A stretch of 64,000 nucleotides of DNA, taken from contig CAJZBQ010000054.1 of NCBI GenBank assembly GCA_914767885.1, positions 186,001 to 250,000 on the forward strand, given 5' to 3'. This document shows, piece after piece, positions 18,942 to 29,300 of the stretch. A program made the position numbers and the translations under genes. The stretch comes from Blepharisma stoltei (taxonomy: Eukaryota > Ciliophora > Heterotrichea > Heterotrichida > Blepharismidae). The stretch's first letter is position 1. Each line of letters starts with the position of its first letter. The notes under the pieces are model-generated. The model worked only from the letters and a program-made list of their open reading frames with translations. It did not search any database and was not told the origin of the DNA.

Positions 18942-20030
18942 ATGAGGTCTCAAGACTGGTCTCGAGTTATTGATAAAAAAGAAATCGTGGTTATCAATTA
19001 TGCGGATAGGGAGATGGTAGAGCCAAAGATCTATCATACAGCGTCAACAATTCATAAAGCACCACCGAGGCTGTCTCCGAAAAAAAGTTCATTGTTTCCA
19101 CATTTAGATCATACACCGATATCAGGGATTGAGGGGAAAATGCTGCTTTATAATGAAGTTTTCATAAAATCTACAAGTCTTCCTGCTTTAGCTAGCAAAA
19201 AAAAACCAAAAAAACCTAAAAAAATTCGAAAGGTAAAAATAACCAAAACTCCTGGTTTTTTTCATCAGCTTTTATCAATACCAGTGGATTACCCAAATCC
19301 TGGAGAAACGCTACAAGACTTATTAATGAAATCAGAGCTAGGAATCCCGCCTGGAGACTTGCAGAGGGAAGCGAAAATGTCTTTGGCACTAGGAGATAAA
19401 TTTGAGTCTGGTAACAAAATTTTAAAAGCGACCAAGTTTTATAGGAGACTTTATTTTGCAAGCGAAATGAATGGGGATAATGAAGGAAAAGCTCTTGCGT
19501 TAAATAGGCTGGGACTTGTATATTATAACAAAGGGAGGTTTAAAAAAGCAAAAGATATGAATGAAAACCATCAGCAGCTTTGTCCAGATGAGTTTATCCC
19601 ATACTATAATTTGGGAATTATATATAGAAGCCTAAAAAAGCATATGCTAAGCATCAAAAAACTAGAGCAAGCTGTCGATATGTCAGTTGAAATTAATGAT
19701 ATTGAAGGGGAATGCATTGCTTTAGCACAACTAGGATTTAGCTACAAAGCCTACGAAGATCTAGACAAAGCTAAGCAGAATTTAAACCAAGCTCTCGAAA
19801 AAGCTATCGAAATCGGCACAAAAGATATTGAGCTCGAGCTGAAAATGGCTTTAGCCTATATTTTTTACCACACAGAGCACTCTGAAGACTCTGAAAAATA
19901 TTTCCACTCTGCAATGCTTATGAGCAAAGGGCCATTAAGCGATATCTGCAGGATCAATGTTGGGATCCTCCGGGCACAAAAAGCTGATATTTTCAATATC
20001 AAGAAACCACTGATAATTAATAAAAATTAA
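18942..20030 (+). CDS. Tetratricopeptide-repeat protein
   Basis: 362 residues. An N-terminal unconserved part with a Lys-rich stretch (about 90-105) is followed by at least five TPR units from about residue 145: KATKFYRRLYFASEM, KALALNRLGLVYYNKGRFKKAKD, FIPYYNLGIIYRSLKKHMLSIKKLEQA, CIALAQLGFSYKAYEDLDKAKQNLNQALEKA and ELKMALAYIFYHTEHSEDSEKYFHSA. TPR arrays act as protein-docking scaffolds; ciliary adaptors such as TTC29 have this size, but I cannot assign one. The ATG at 18942 is the first after the upstream stop. No IES. Stop is TAA. Confidence 0.8.
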   Translation: MRSQDWSRVIDKKEIVVINYADREMVEPKIYHTASTIHKAPPRLSPKKSSLFPHLDHTPISGIEGKMLLYNEVFIKSTSLPALASKKKPKKPKKIRKVKITKTPGFFHQLLSIPVDYPNPGETLQDLLMKSELGIPPGDLQREAKMSLALGDKFESGNKILKATKFYRRLYFASEMNGDNEGKALALNRLGLVYYNKGRFKKAKDMNENHQQLCPDEFIPYYNLGIIYRSLKKHMLSIKKLEQAVDMSVEINDIEGECIALAQLGFSYKAYEDLDKAKQNLNQALEKAIEIGTKDIELELKMALAYIFYHTEHSEDSEKYFHSAMLMSKGPLSDICRINVGILRAQKADIFNIKKPLIINKN

Positions 20031-20047
20031 GAATCTAACGATTTAGC

Positions 20048-20679
20048 TTATTGTTTTGGCTCTTCTACTTTGATATTAGGGAGCTCTGCAAGATCAAGGG
20101 CTTTGAGGAGTTCAAGAGTAGCAGCATCAACCCTGATTTCTCTGGTGCTAACAATAGAGCGCTCTGGAATATGGGTGTATACTTTTTAATTTGGGCTTTT
20201 TGCGACGATATTTTGTCTATTTTTTCTATTATTAAATCAAAATTTTAACTGTTTTTTCAAGAAATTGTCTTACAAGATAAAAATCTCAACCAAAATTCCT
20301 GAGGAAATGCCTCACCAACAAAAAATTCCCATCAAATGACATGGAGCCTGGAATATATCCTTTCCCTCCTTAATTTCTGCATTTACATTTGTATATAATT
20401 TATTTCTAAACTTCATCTTAAAAAAGCATAATCAAGTTTCTTTTCTCTTTCTTCTTCTTGTATCTTTAACGAGATTCCTCTAACTGGGCCTTTTTGGATT
20501 CTTTTCATGAGATGTGTGGCGTAGCCTGCAATTTTGTTTCTCAAACGCTTGGTTTGAATAACTGCGACTTCATCACAAATTCTCTTGTTAATGTGAAAAT
20601 CTGCAGTCATTCTTGCGTAGAATTTTTCGACTATAGCTCTGGCTGCCTTTTTCACAGTTTTTGTTCTTACTCGACCCAT
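20048..20679 (-). CDS. RPS17: 40S ribosomal protein eS17, split by an IES
   Basis: Exon 20679-20431 encodes [14 protein letters not shown]...[22 protein letters not shown]...[10 protein letters not shown], a very strong match to eS17. The apparent stop soon after is inside a 251-bp IES (20180-20430). The remaining piece 20179-20048 encodes [17 protein letters not shown]...[17 protein letters not shown], which matches the C-terminus of eS17 (pattern YVPExSAL...IEVDxxTxELLKxLDF). The mature protein is about 126 residues. Without excision only a truncated product is possible, so this shows that the DNA shown is not the expressed form. Stop is TAA. Confidence 0.93.
20180..20430. other. IES (251 bp) in eS17
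   Basis: TA-bounded at 20178-20179 and 20429-20430; joins KKLDY to THIPER. An open stretch inside it (minus strand, 20342 downwards) has no recognisable relative and is taken as chance. Confidence 0.9.
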
Positions 20680-20732
20680 CTTGATCCACTAATTATCACC
20701 ATTTTCTCAGACACTTGTAAAGAGATAGCGAA

Positions 20733-23048
20733 ATGGAGGATAGGGTAGAAAGGTCTCAGTCGGTAACTTCGTCTTTTATTGGACGGTTAGGCTTTAAGAG
20801 TAACAATAATTTAATTGCAAAAAAAGAACTGCCCATAAGCATTTTGAAATTGCTGACAAATAAAAATTTTGAAAAACAAAAGGAAGGGAATAATGAATTG
20901 CAAATGTTTTTGAGGCATCAGATTGAGAGTGGGAATGTGAATGCTATACAAAATATTATTGAGCTATTTAAACAAGAATTTGTAAATAACTCACAAGACC
21001 ATTATAGAAATGTAGGCTTATTTGCGTATTCTGCAATTGCGACATCGCCAATGTCATCTCAAGAAATTGAGCTGGTTTTTCCTGATTTAATTGAGCAGGC
21101 GTTAAACTGCTTTGGAGATCAAGTTCCGAAAGTCAGATATCATGCGGTTGAAGTGCTCTATAATATTGCAAAAGCTTGTAAAGAGCAAGTGATCCAGCAT
21201 CTTTCTGTCATTATGAAATGCTTAACTTATTTATACTCAGACCGAAATAATGAAGTAAAATCTGCTGCTGAAAAGCTTGACTGCTTATTGAAACTATATT
21301 TAGTTGACACTGGAGCTGACCAAGAGATTTTTGATTCGGTTGAATTTTTAGAAACTATTCAAGAAGTCATCAACCAAACCACACACCCAGATGTACAAAA
21401 ATTTATTATTTCTTGACTGATAATTTTGAACTCAATCCCAAGCTTTAATTTACTTGACTATTTAAATTATTTTTTTGAAGGACTATTTTTAATGCTTGAA
21501 AGCTCAAAAATTGAAGTCCAGCACGCTGCTTATTGACTACTAGCTTCCACCTTTTCCGTGTGCAACAAAAATTAGAAAAAAATCCCTATATTTTTGGGTA
21601 AAAATAATTAATTCTGTTTGAACAAATTGATTTGCAGCTTAAATTTTACAAATTAAATAAATATTTGCTTTCCAATTTGATTTTTTTTAAATTTTGAAAG
21701 AAAAATTACAAATGCCTTACCTATAAATATTTAAAAAAAAAATTAAATCCCTCTGTGAGCGAACAAAATTTATTTTATTCGCTCATAGAAGGGAGTAAGG
21801 GAATTGCTAGAAAATATCAAAGAAAGAATAGAAAGCGACAAAATGAATTTTGTATATGTCATAGAAACCTTAATAAAATTGATAAACAGGCATAACACAT
21901 ATGTAAAATCTGAGGTAACAACTTGGATAAATGAGCTTGTAAATACTGCAAATTTTATGATATCGTCCCAATTTCCGAATATTTTAAAAGTTGTGCTTCT
22001 CACACTGTCGGACAGTGAGAAATATATTGTAGAGCTCTCAGAGGCAACAAATAAAAAGCTATTAGAACTATCCCTAGGGTTTGAAAACATGCATTGGGAT
22101 AAATTTGATTTTTCTTCTTTAGTAGCTATTTTGGTGCCTTTTCTTAAAAATTCTTCAAAAAAAACCAGCATGGCTGTGCTGGATTGGATTTTGACCTTAG
22201 AGCATTTAAACCCAAAGTCCTTGGAGAGCACTTTGCTTATTATCTTGAACACATTGACTTATAGACTTGTAGACCCAGATTACTCGATTGTCAGCCAAAT
22301 TATTTGTGTTTTTGGCAAAATTGCTGGATATCCTGGATATTTCGAAAAAGTGATTGAGTCTGTCTTAAACCTCTTTAAAGAGGCTCCTTTATTATTAGAA
22401 AATTCCGGATTTTTTATAATTAAGCACTTATGCTTGCATTTAGGAACCGAAAAAGTTTATCAGTGTTTCGCAGAAACTCTTAGAATAGATAAGGAGCGCG
22501 AATTCAGTAAAAAATTGATTGAAACTTTGACCGATTTATTACTAATTGAGCCATCTTTTGAAAGCCAGAGAGATAGGCTGCGATACTGCTTATGCAACCA
22601 AGATACATCTTGCATAGAATTTGTTGAGTCTTTATTTAAAGCTTGAAGCATAAATCCTGGGTCAACCTTAATTCTGTTATATTTAATTCAGGGCTATGAG
22701 CTTGCATATGATTTATTTGGAATTTTATCGAAATGCAGAGTAACGCTTTCATTGCTTACTCAGTTAGCAAAACTTGTAAAAGTGCTGGATTCGCCGCTTT
22801 TTGTACATCTTAGGATCCAGATGCTGGAATATCAAAAATACCCATTTTTATTGAAATCTTTGTATGCGCTTTTAATGTTTTTGCCTCAATCTGATGCACA
22901 TGAAACCTTAAGGAAAAGGCTAAAACAGGTTTCTGCTCTGCATAATTGTATTATTGTGTTTGCAACAGAAAATTCTACGAAAACTCATTTGTTAAAACAT
23001 ATTGAGCTTAAAAATTATTTTTCACAGCTAAACCCAACACCTTTATAG
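20733..23048 (+). CDS. VAC14: VAC14 (PIKfyve/Fab1 complex scaffold)
   Basis: HEAT-repeat protein that holds the Fab1/PIKfyve kinase and Fig4 phosphatase on endolysosomes to control PtdIns(3,5)P2. Conserved blocks: CFGDQVPKVRYHAVEVLYNIAKAC (shortened here), FIISWLIILNSIPSFNLLDYL, TLSDSEKYIVEL, SMAVLDWILTL, FIIKHLCLHLGTEKVYQCFAETL, AWSINPGSTLILLYLIQGYELAYDL, LAKLVKVLDSPLFVHLRIQML and LLKSLYALLMFLPQSDAHETL. Trp by TGA in ISWLI and AYWLL. A 255-bp MITE IES (21543-21797) splits it; removal gives YWLLRELLENIKE. The gene ends with TAG. Its length, about 690 residues, is near the family norm of about 780. Confidence 0.92.
21543..21797. mobile_element. Family G MITE acting as IES in VAC14 (255 bp)
   Basis: The left end TA-GCTTCCACCTTTTCCGTG and the right end, complement of CGCTCATAGAAGGGAG-TA, are diverged copies of the CTCCGTGAGCGAACAAA terminus. 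Deletion between TA 21541-21542 and 21796-21797 keeps the HEAT frame. Confidence 0.85.
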
Positions 23049-24142
23049 CTGATACCCCTTTATAGATTTCTTTATCGAGCAAAATGTACTGGATTATTGA
23101 ACGACCAAGAGAGACTCTATTAAAGGAACGGGCTGGATATCTATATCAGGAAGTGCTAAAAAGTGACATGTCAAAAAATGGTGACAAGTCTGAAAAAAGT
23201 TGACAAGTAAACGCGCCCAATTTTTAAAATGGATTTATTATTAAAATAATTTAAAATATAGATATTTTAATTTTAATCAATATTTAATTAGGCCAAGTAC
23301 ACATCATATGAGTCGATAAGAACTTTGCATATATTTAAAATCACAAGTCACGCACTTTGCAAATTGTAGCTCTAGTCTTCATAAATAAATTACATAAATT
23401 AAAAAAATTCTATCGAGCCGGAAAAATGCACATTGAGTTGCAAGTTTTTGATTTTCACTTATAAGCCATATTTAAATTTTTGCTAAGTGCTTCTCATCTT
23501 AGTCGATAAGAACTTCTTATATATTGATAATCACAAGCCATGCACTTAGCAAATTATAGCTCTCATCTTCATAAATAAATTAGCATAAAATAAAGAAATT
23601 CTATCGAGCCGGAAAAATGCACATTGAGTTGCAAGTTTTTGATTTTCACTTATAAGCCATATTGATTTCTGCTAATTACTTCTCATATGAGTCGATAGAA
23701 CTTCTTATATATTGAGATACACAAGCCACGCACTTTGCAAATTATAGCTCTAGTCTTCATAAATAAATTAGCATAAAATAAAGAAATTCTATCGAGCCGG
23801 AAAAATGAACATTGAGTTGCAAGTTTTTGATTTTCACAGCTATTATTAAATTTAAATATATATAAATCAAAATATTTAAAGCCAATATATAATGTGTAAT
23901 TATATCTTCTGTCTAATTGAGTATCTTAAGTTTTAAATTATTTTAATAATAAATCAATTTTTAAAAATTGGCGCGTTTACTTGCCAACTTTTTTCAGACT
24001 TGTCGCCATTTTTTGACATGTCACTTTTTAGCACTTCCTGATATAGATATCCAGCCCGTTCCTTTAATAGAGTCTCTCTTGGTCATTCAATAATCCAGTA
24101 CATTTCGCTCGATAAAGAAATCTATAAAGGGATATAAGCTAT
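23046..24142. mobile_element. Long-TIR element (about 1.1 kb) with internal tandem repeats
   Basis: Arms 23046-23262 and 23931-24142 are inverted repeats of about 210 bp (tips ctttatagatttctttatcg and its complement), some 95% alike by eye. Between them lie three direct repeats of about 180-190 bp. No transposase frame. It abuts the VAC14 stop codon. The layout fits a non-autonomous DNA transposon. Confidence 0.85.
23297..23840 (+). repeat. Three tandem repeats of about 185 bp
   Basis: Units begin near 23306, 23492 and 23682 with gtcgataagaact-like sequence and share attctatcgagccggaaaaa, gaacattgagttgcaagttt (second base varies) and ttgattttcac. They fill the centre of the long-TIR element. 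Confidence 0.85.
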
Positions 24143-24268
24143 ATCGATTTCACAGCAAAGTTAAAAATTAAAATAATTATAAATTACAATTATCAATATT
24201 AAGCCAGGATTTTAATATATATTAAAGCAGTTTTATTCACATTAGAGATACCTTATAGTCATAATTAA

Positions 24269-25741
24269 ATGAAATCAAGCTTTATTAAACCGTCAAGATA
24301 TGGTTTACCATCTCCATTCCTAGAACGGCTAAACCCAGAAACATCTCAAAAATTAACCGAATTTTCATATAAAAAAGTAGCTGCCAAAGTCAGAGACGCA
24401 ATAAGAAAAAATTCACCTGCAAATTGTTCTCAAAATTTATTAGCAGAAAACCCAGACCTAGATCGTGCTTTAGAATTAACTCGGCAAAAAGAAAGAAACT
24501 TTGATAAATCAATTAAGCTCGAGCTAAGTAAATTGCATATAAATAAAGAGCCAAAATTAACTGAAAATAGTGAAATTGTGAAGCCGTCATTAAAAATCAA
24601 AATAATAATTCAAGAAAAAAATACTGAGCCAAGTCAAGAAAAAAAGCCTATAGAGATGCCAAAGCTTAAAACAAGGCTAATTAAAGAAAAAATAAAAAGG
24701 AAAAAAACTTGTTCACCGAGAGCTAACACTTCATTTAGAACTGATTTACTAACATCTTATTTAGCAACTGCAAGGCATACGTCAATGGATATGACTGAGT
24801 CTCTCCCACCTTTGATTAAATCTACTCCATAAATAAAATGACACTCGGCTCGAGTGAAATTAGCGAAGCTAATTTTCTCTCCCTCATGGAATTTTATTTA
24901 TGGGGTTAGGTTTTCTCTCAAGAACTTCTGCACAGCAATAGCGGTTTAACTCTGGGGATAGCCAGAGGAGCTGCTCCTCAGTGCATCAAGAGGCACATGG
25001 TTTCACCTCTCAGCACATCTCCACGGTAAGATGACCCTTAGGCGGAGCACGCGCAGGAGCTGAGTCAGGGCAAAGGGCAACGGCAACTCACCCGGTGAGT
25101 CGTGCGGCGAAGGCTGGCGTCGAAGCTTTGATAGAAGGCTTGGTCGTTCGGCTGACCACCGTAGTTCCAAGATGACTCGGTGACATCACTAGTTTAGCTA
25201 TATCCCTTTTTATAAGGGTGCGGCACTAGACACCTTAAGCACCAGAAATTAATTTAAGACTAAATCTACTCCAATTCATATGGACCCTTACTTTAAATTC
25301 CCTAAAAAGACAAGTTCAAATGAGTCATCTCCTCGATTAGTTGAAAAGCATGGAAGACTGAACTCTTTAGATGCAATTATGAATGATTGTATTGAATTTA
25401 AACCAACACTTAAACCTGACTACGAAGAAATTCTTAGAACTCAAAAAGAAAGAGATGACGATTCAAAAGGTTTTTTAAATTATGTGAACGATCTTGGTGA
25501 TATATTAAGAATGGCACATGATGAGAGATCATTTAATAATATGATGTCAACAAGAAATTACAATAAAAAACTTGACAAAAATTTGAAAAATGACTCAAAT
25601 GAAATCCAAGATGACATGTCAATGGTGATGCAGAAAATAATTGATTTGGGTGGACATAAAGTTTGGAGGCTAAACCATACTTCATTTATGGCAAGAGCTG
25701 ATAAAGAAATTAATTCTTTTTCAAGAGTTAAGCCTGAATAA
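24269..25741 (+). CDS. Uncharacterised basic protein, split by a SINE
   Basis: Pieces 24269-24829 and 25274-25741. The join restores SLPPLIKSTP-IHMDPYFKFPKKT in frame. The N-terminal part is Lys-rich with KPSLKIKIIIQEK and KLKTRLIKEKIKRKK; the C-terminal part is more acidic and helical (YNKKLDKNLKNDSNEIQDD). About 342 residues without a recognised domain. Because the insertion keeps perfect 13-bp duplications and the frame continues across it, both halves are treated as one gene. Stop is TAA. Confidence 0.7.
24830..25273 (+). mobile_element. SINE-like retroposon, family C copy 1, in coding sequence (444 bp)
   Basis: Flanked by the 13-bp duplication TAAATCTACTCCA (24817-24829, 25261-25273). 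The body is GC-rich; the last 260 bp are closely similar to 44281-44552. The tail before the right duplication is A/T-rich (aaattaatttaagac). The duplication contains TA, so a TA-to-TA excision is exact. Confidence 0.88.
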
Positions 25742-25856
25742 TTAATTATTATTGCATATGAATTTGGCTCAACTGCCATATTAAAAATTAATTAGAATAG
25801 CTCGAGATGACTTATCAAAAAAGTAATCAAAATAACTATCTATAGTGCTTATTAAA

Positions 25857-26327
25857 TTATACATTATTTAGAGCGGCTACTATACTCAAAAATGATTCAT
25901 CATTGTGCTTTTGGCTATCTTCAAAGCCATTCATGGTGTCTTGTTCAATATCCGACAGATCAATTTCATTTCACATTGACTTGCCAAATTTTGCTTTCTC
26001 TCCAAATTTTGTGGTTTTAGATTTTGGTAGCACTTGGTATGGGCAAACAACCATATCTGACTGCTTTAGACTTTTCACCCTCACAAGTGCTCTGGAAGAC
26101 GATCTTCTTCCTACTATTTGTTCAGTCGTGCGGTGGCTTGTGTGTGTTTTTGCTTCAACTGTTAAAATCTTAGCAGGATTCTTTTTCTCTTTTTGCCTAA
26201 TAGTTTCTGAAATTTTTGGTTCAAACTTTAAAGGTCTTCTGTTAAGTAAAACTTGTCTGTCAGAATCAGACCTTTTCAATAACCCTCTAAAGTTATCATT
26301 AAATCTTTTTTCCCAAACCTGTGCCAT
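25857..26327 (-). CDS. Uncharacterised small basic protein
   Basis: 156 residues from ATG 26327 (MAQVWEKRFNDNF), reading through one TGA as Trp (KSMWNEIDLSDIEQ) to TAA. It is Arg/Lys-rich in the first 115 residues and acidic at the end (DEIDLSDIEQD-like, LSIVAALNNV). No domain recognised. No IES seen. Confidence 0.6.
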
Positions 26328-26387
26328 TATTAATATGATCTATTTAAATATAAAGACCTCTTAAATAATACGAATTATTTCAAAATA

Positions 26388-29300
26388 TTACCGTTTGCTC
26401 TGCTGGCTATAGACTTCTTTTGCTTGCATAATTAAATCTTTAGGAGACGCCTTAGCTCTCTTATAAGTTTTTTCGTACATGATTGGGAAGTCTTCCATAG
26501 ACATATGGTATTTTGTGAATAATTCAAACCAAAATAGCAGTACTCCTGCATAGAAGAAAAATACAACTTCAAGGGCTTTATTATTGTTGCTCTTTATAAA
26601 CACATTCAGCTTCTTTGTCCTTAAGATTTTTATTGGGATTTTAGATAATCGCATTAAGAATTCAAGAAACGGGAATAAAGTGTCAGGCCTTCGTGAAGTC
26701 TGTAGTATTTCTTTGAATTTATTTGAATAAAACGCGTTCATAAATAATACAGAAATTAATCCATAGCAAGCTCCTTTTCATGACAGATCTGTATTTATAT
26801 TTTTAATCCCAATTCTCTCTCATGCACTGTTATTTGAAGGCCATTCTGTTTCAGTTGTCATACAAAAATAGACACTTAGCAAGCAGCTTTGATGGAAAAC
26901 GTCATCTTTGTTATATGGCAGCTTCGAAAACTTGTATAATTTTAAGCAGATCTCTTCTAATTCCTCACTCAGCCCATCCTGTTCTTTTCCGAAACACTTA
27001 AATAACGACAAAAAGCAATCTTGCTTTTTATAAAGAGTTTTAGTTGGCAGAAAATCACTAGGAATGCTAATGCTTTTAAAAATTCGCAAAGTCTCTTCAA
27101 ATTCTAATACAGTTGGCACTCTAAGTGAGCTGTCTCTATTTAAATTTGCATTTAATTGTATCTGTGGGCCATGAATTATTTTTTGTTCTTCAAACTTGAT
27201 TTCTTCATGGTTATTCCTTTGTGGGGAATCATTTTTGTTCATCTGCCAGTCATTATCTATTGCTGCACTGGCTTGCAATTTATCATTTATCATTTTTGGC
27301 TGTGGCATTCTCATTTGGGCTTCTAAATTGTCTCTTCCATTTGATAACCCTGCTGAGGAGTCAGGATTTGTCCTTATTACTTCAATTTTTGAAGGCTGCT
27401 TTAATTGTTGGGCAACTGTGATGGCAGAAGAAACTTTAGGAATTTCTACAGCTGGGCTTGGATCTGCCTTTTTTATTGGAATTTTTGGAATTTCAGGCTC
27501 TAAGTCTTCAAATTTAACTTCAATTTTTTTTGCTGGCAGCTTGGCTGAGGCGCCAGGTCTAATATCAACTGATTCTTCGTCAAGACCAGGCATGGAGAAT
27601 TCGAATTTTTGCTTTTCTGGGGCTTTTTTTACGATTTCTTCATTAGCATTAACATTAACATTACTTAGAGGTTTTAGCGTGCTTCTCTGGCTCCGCAGAT
27701 GATTTAACTAAGCCACAAGGGCTCACCCCAGTAGGCACCAACCAGTGACGTCACCGGGCATTTCCGATGTGACCCTTTTTATCGGCCGACGGACCAACCT
27801 AAGCAAGTGACGGCCAATTAGCTGCCAAATCTCACGGGCTGCGTTGCCTTGCTCGAAACATGAATCCTAAGCGTTTTGCTGCCTATGGGTCTCCTCCTCT
27901 GGAGTGCCAAGCAGTAAAATCCTATGTCCACCAAGCACCCAAGGATCAGGCCAGTAGGCTATGCACCCCTCCCCGTTACTTACCTGATAAGGTCCCACCG
28001 GGAAAACTGAACCCTGTAATAATAAATTGGCCAAAGGAGTGAAATTCTTTAGAGAAGAATTTTCTCGACTACACCATTTTATTATTATTTTACGATTTCT
28101 TCAGTTTGGATGATGTTTGTGGAGGGCTTAAACTGTGGCATTGGCTTCACATTTTTTTGTTGGTCTTTAATTTCAACTTTAACAGAGTGTTCAAGGGATT
28201 TTCGTGAAGATGAAGAATCAGAATCTGAAGAGGAATCATAGCTGAGGTTGTATTTGTCAGAAGCTTTAGGCTTTGGAGGCAAGTTTGAGGCTGTTTTTAT
28301 TTCTAAGCCGCCACTTGTTTTAAAATCTAGGCCAGGGGAATTAATTTTAGGGTCAAATTGAAGCTTGCCTTGAACTTCTGGGTTACTTGCTTTGAATTCT
28401 TGATTATTTTGTCCTTTTACATTAGGAATATTTGCTTTTGCTTCAATTTTTGGCTTAATTGATGGCTCGTTTATTTCTGGGATTTTTATTTCACTTTTTT
28501 CTATTTTCAAGCCAGTTTCTTTAGCAGCAGGTCCAGGGGCTGGTTTTTGATCAATTTTTACCTCAAAATTCCCAGTCTTAGGAATATTCAAAGGTGGGAC
28601 ATTTGGCTTCTTTTTGGAGTCATCAAATTCAAAATTAAACCCTGCTTCGTTTTCTTTTACAGATGGCTTGCTGTCAATTGAAGAAAATGAATCTTGTTTA
28701 CTTTCAGGACTATCAGCTAGTTTTCCTCCCATTTCTAAATTTATTCCTCCTTTAAACCCAAATTTGCCTTGTTTTCCTGCTTTTTCATTGCCTATTTGAG
28801 GTTTATTTATATCAAGATTTCCGAATTTCACTTGTGAAGAGCCTACTTCAGGCTGCTTTTCATATCCTGGCCCTTTAAGATTTACGTCTAAGTTTCCTTT
28901 TTCCGCTTTCATTTGTGGGACTTTAATGCTAGGGTCATTTATTTTTATTTCTGATTTGGCTGCGCCTTTGTTTTCAACGCTAGGGACTTCGAATCCTTTT
29001 TTGGCTGGCTCTTTTATTCCGAAGCCTACCTCAGGGAATTTATTTTTTGGAGCAAAATCGACATTTCCAGTTTCTTTTTTAATTGAAGGGATTTTATGCT
29101 CAACATTTTTATCGTCAATTTCTATGTTTTGGCCTGATATTTTGCCTTGAAATCCGAATGATTCTTTAGGGCCTTCAATTTTGATTTCTTTGCTTTCTAT
29201 AGCTTTTGCTTGAGGAAGCTGAGGCTCAGCTATAATTTTACCTTGAGGAAGATGTGGCTCACTAACAATTCCTTGAAATCCAGATTTTGGCTTTTCTATT

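Noticed and set aside
20240-20342. Minus-strand open frame starting [18 protein letters not shown], ending near 20240
   Set aside because: It falls completely within the IES that splits eS17 and resembles no known protein; the flanking coding sequence is explained by eS17.
24990-25250. tRNA-derived promoter (A/B boxes) in SINE family C
   Set aside because: GC-rich segments such as cgatggctcggtgacgtc were scanned for a B box (GGTTCGANNCC) and none was convincing, so the origin of the SINEs is left open.
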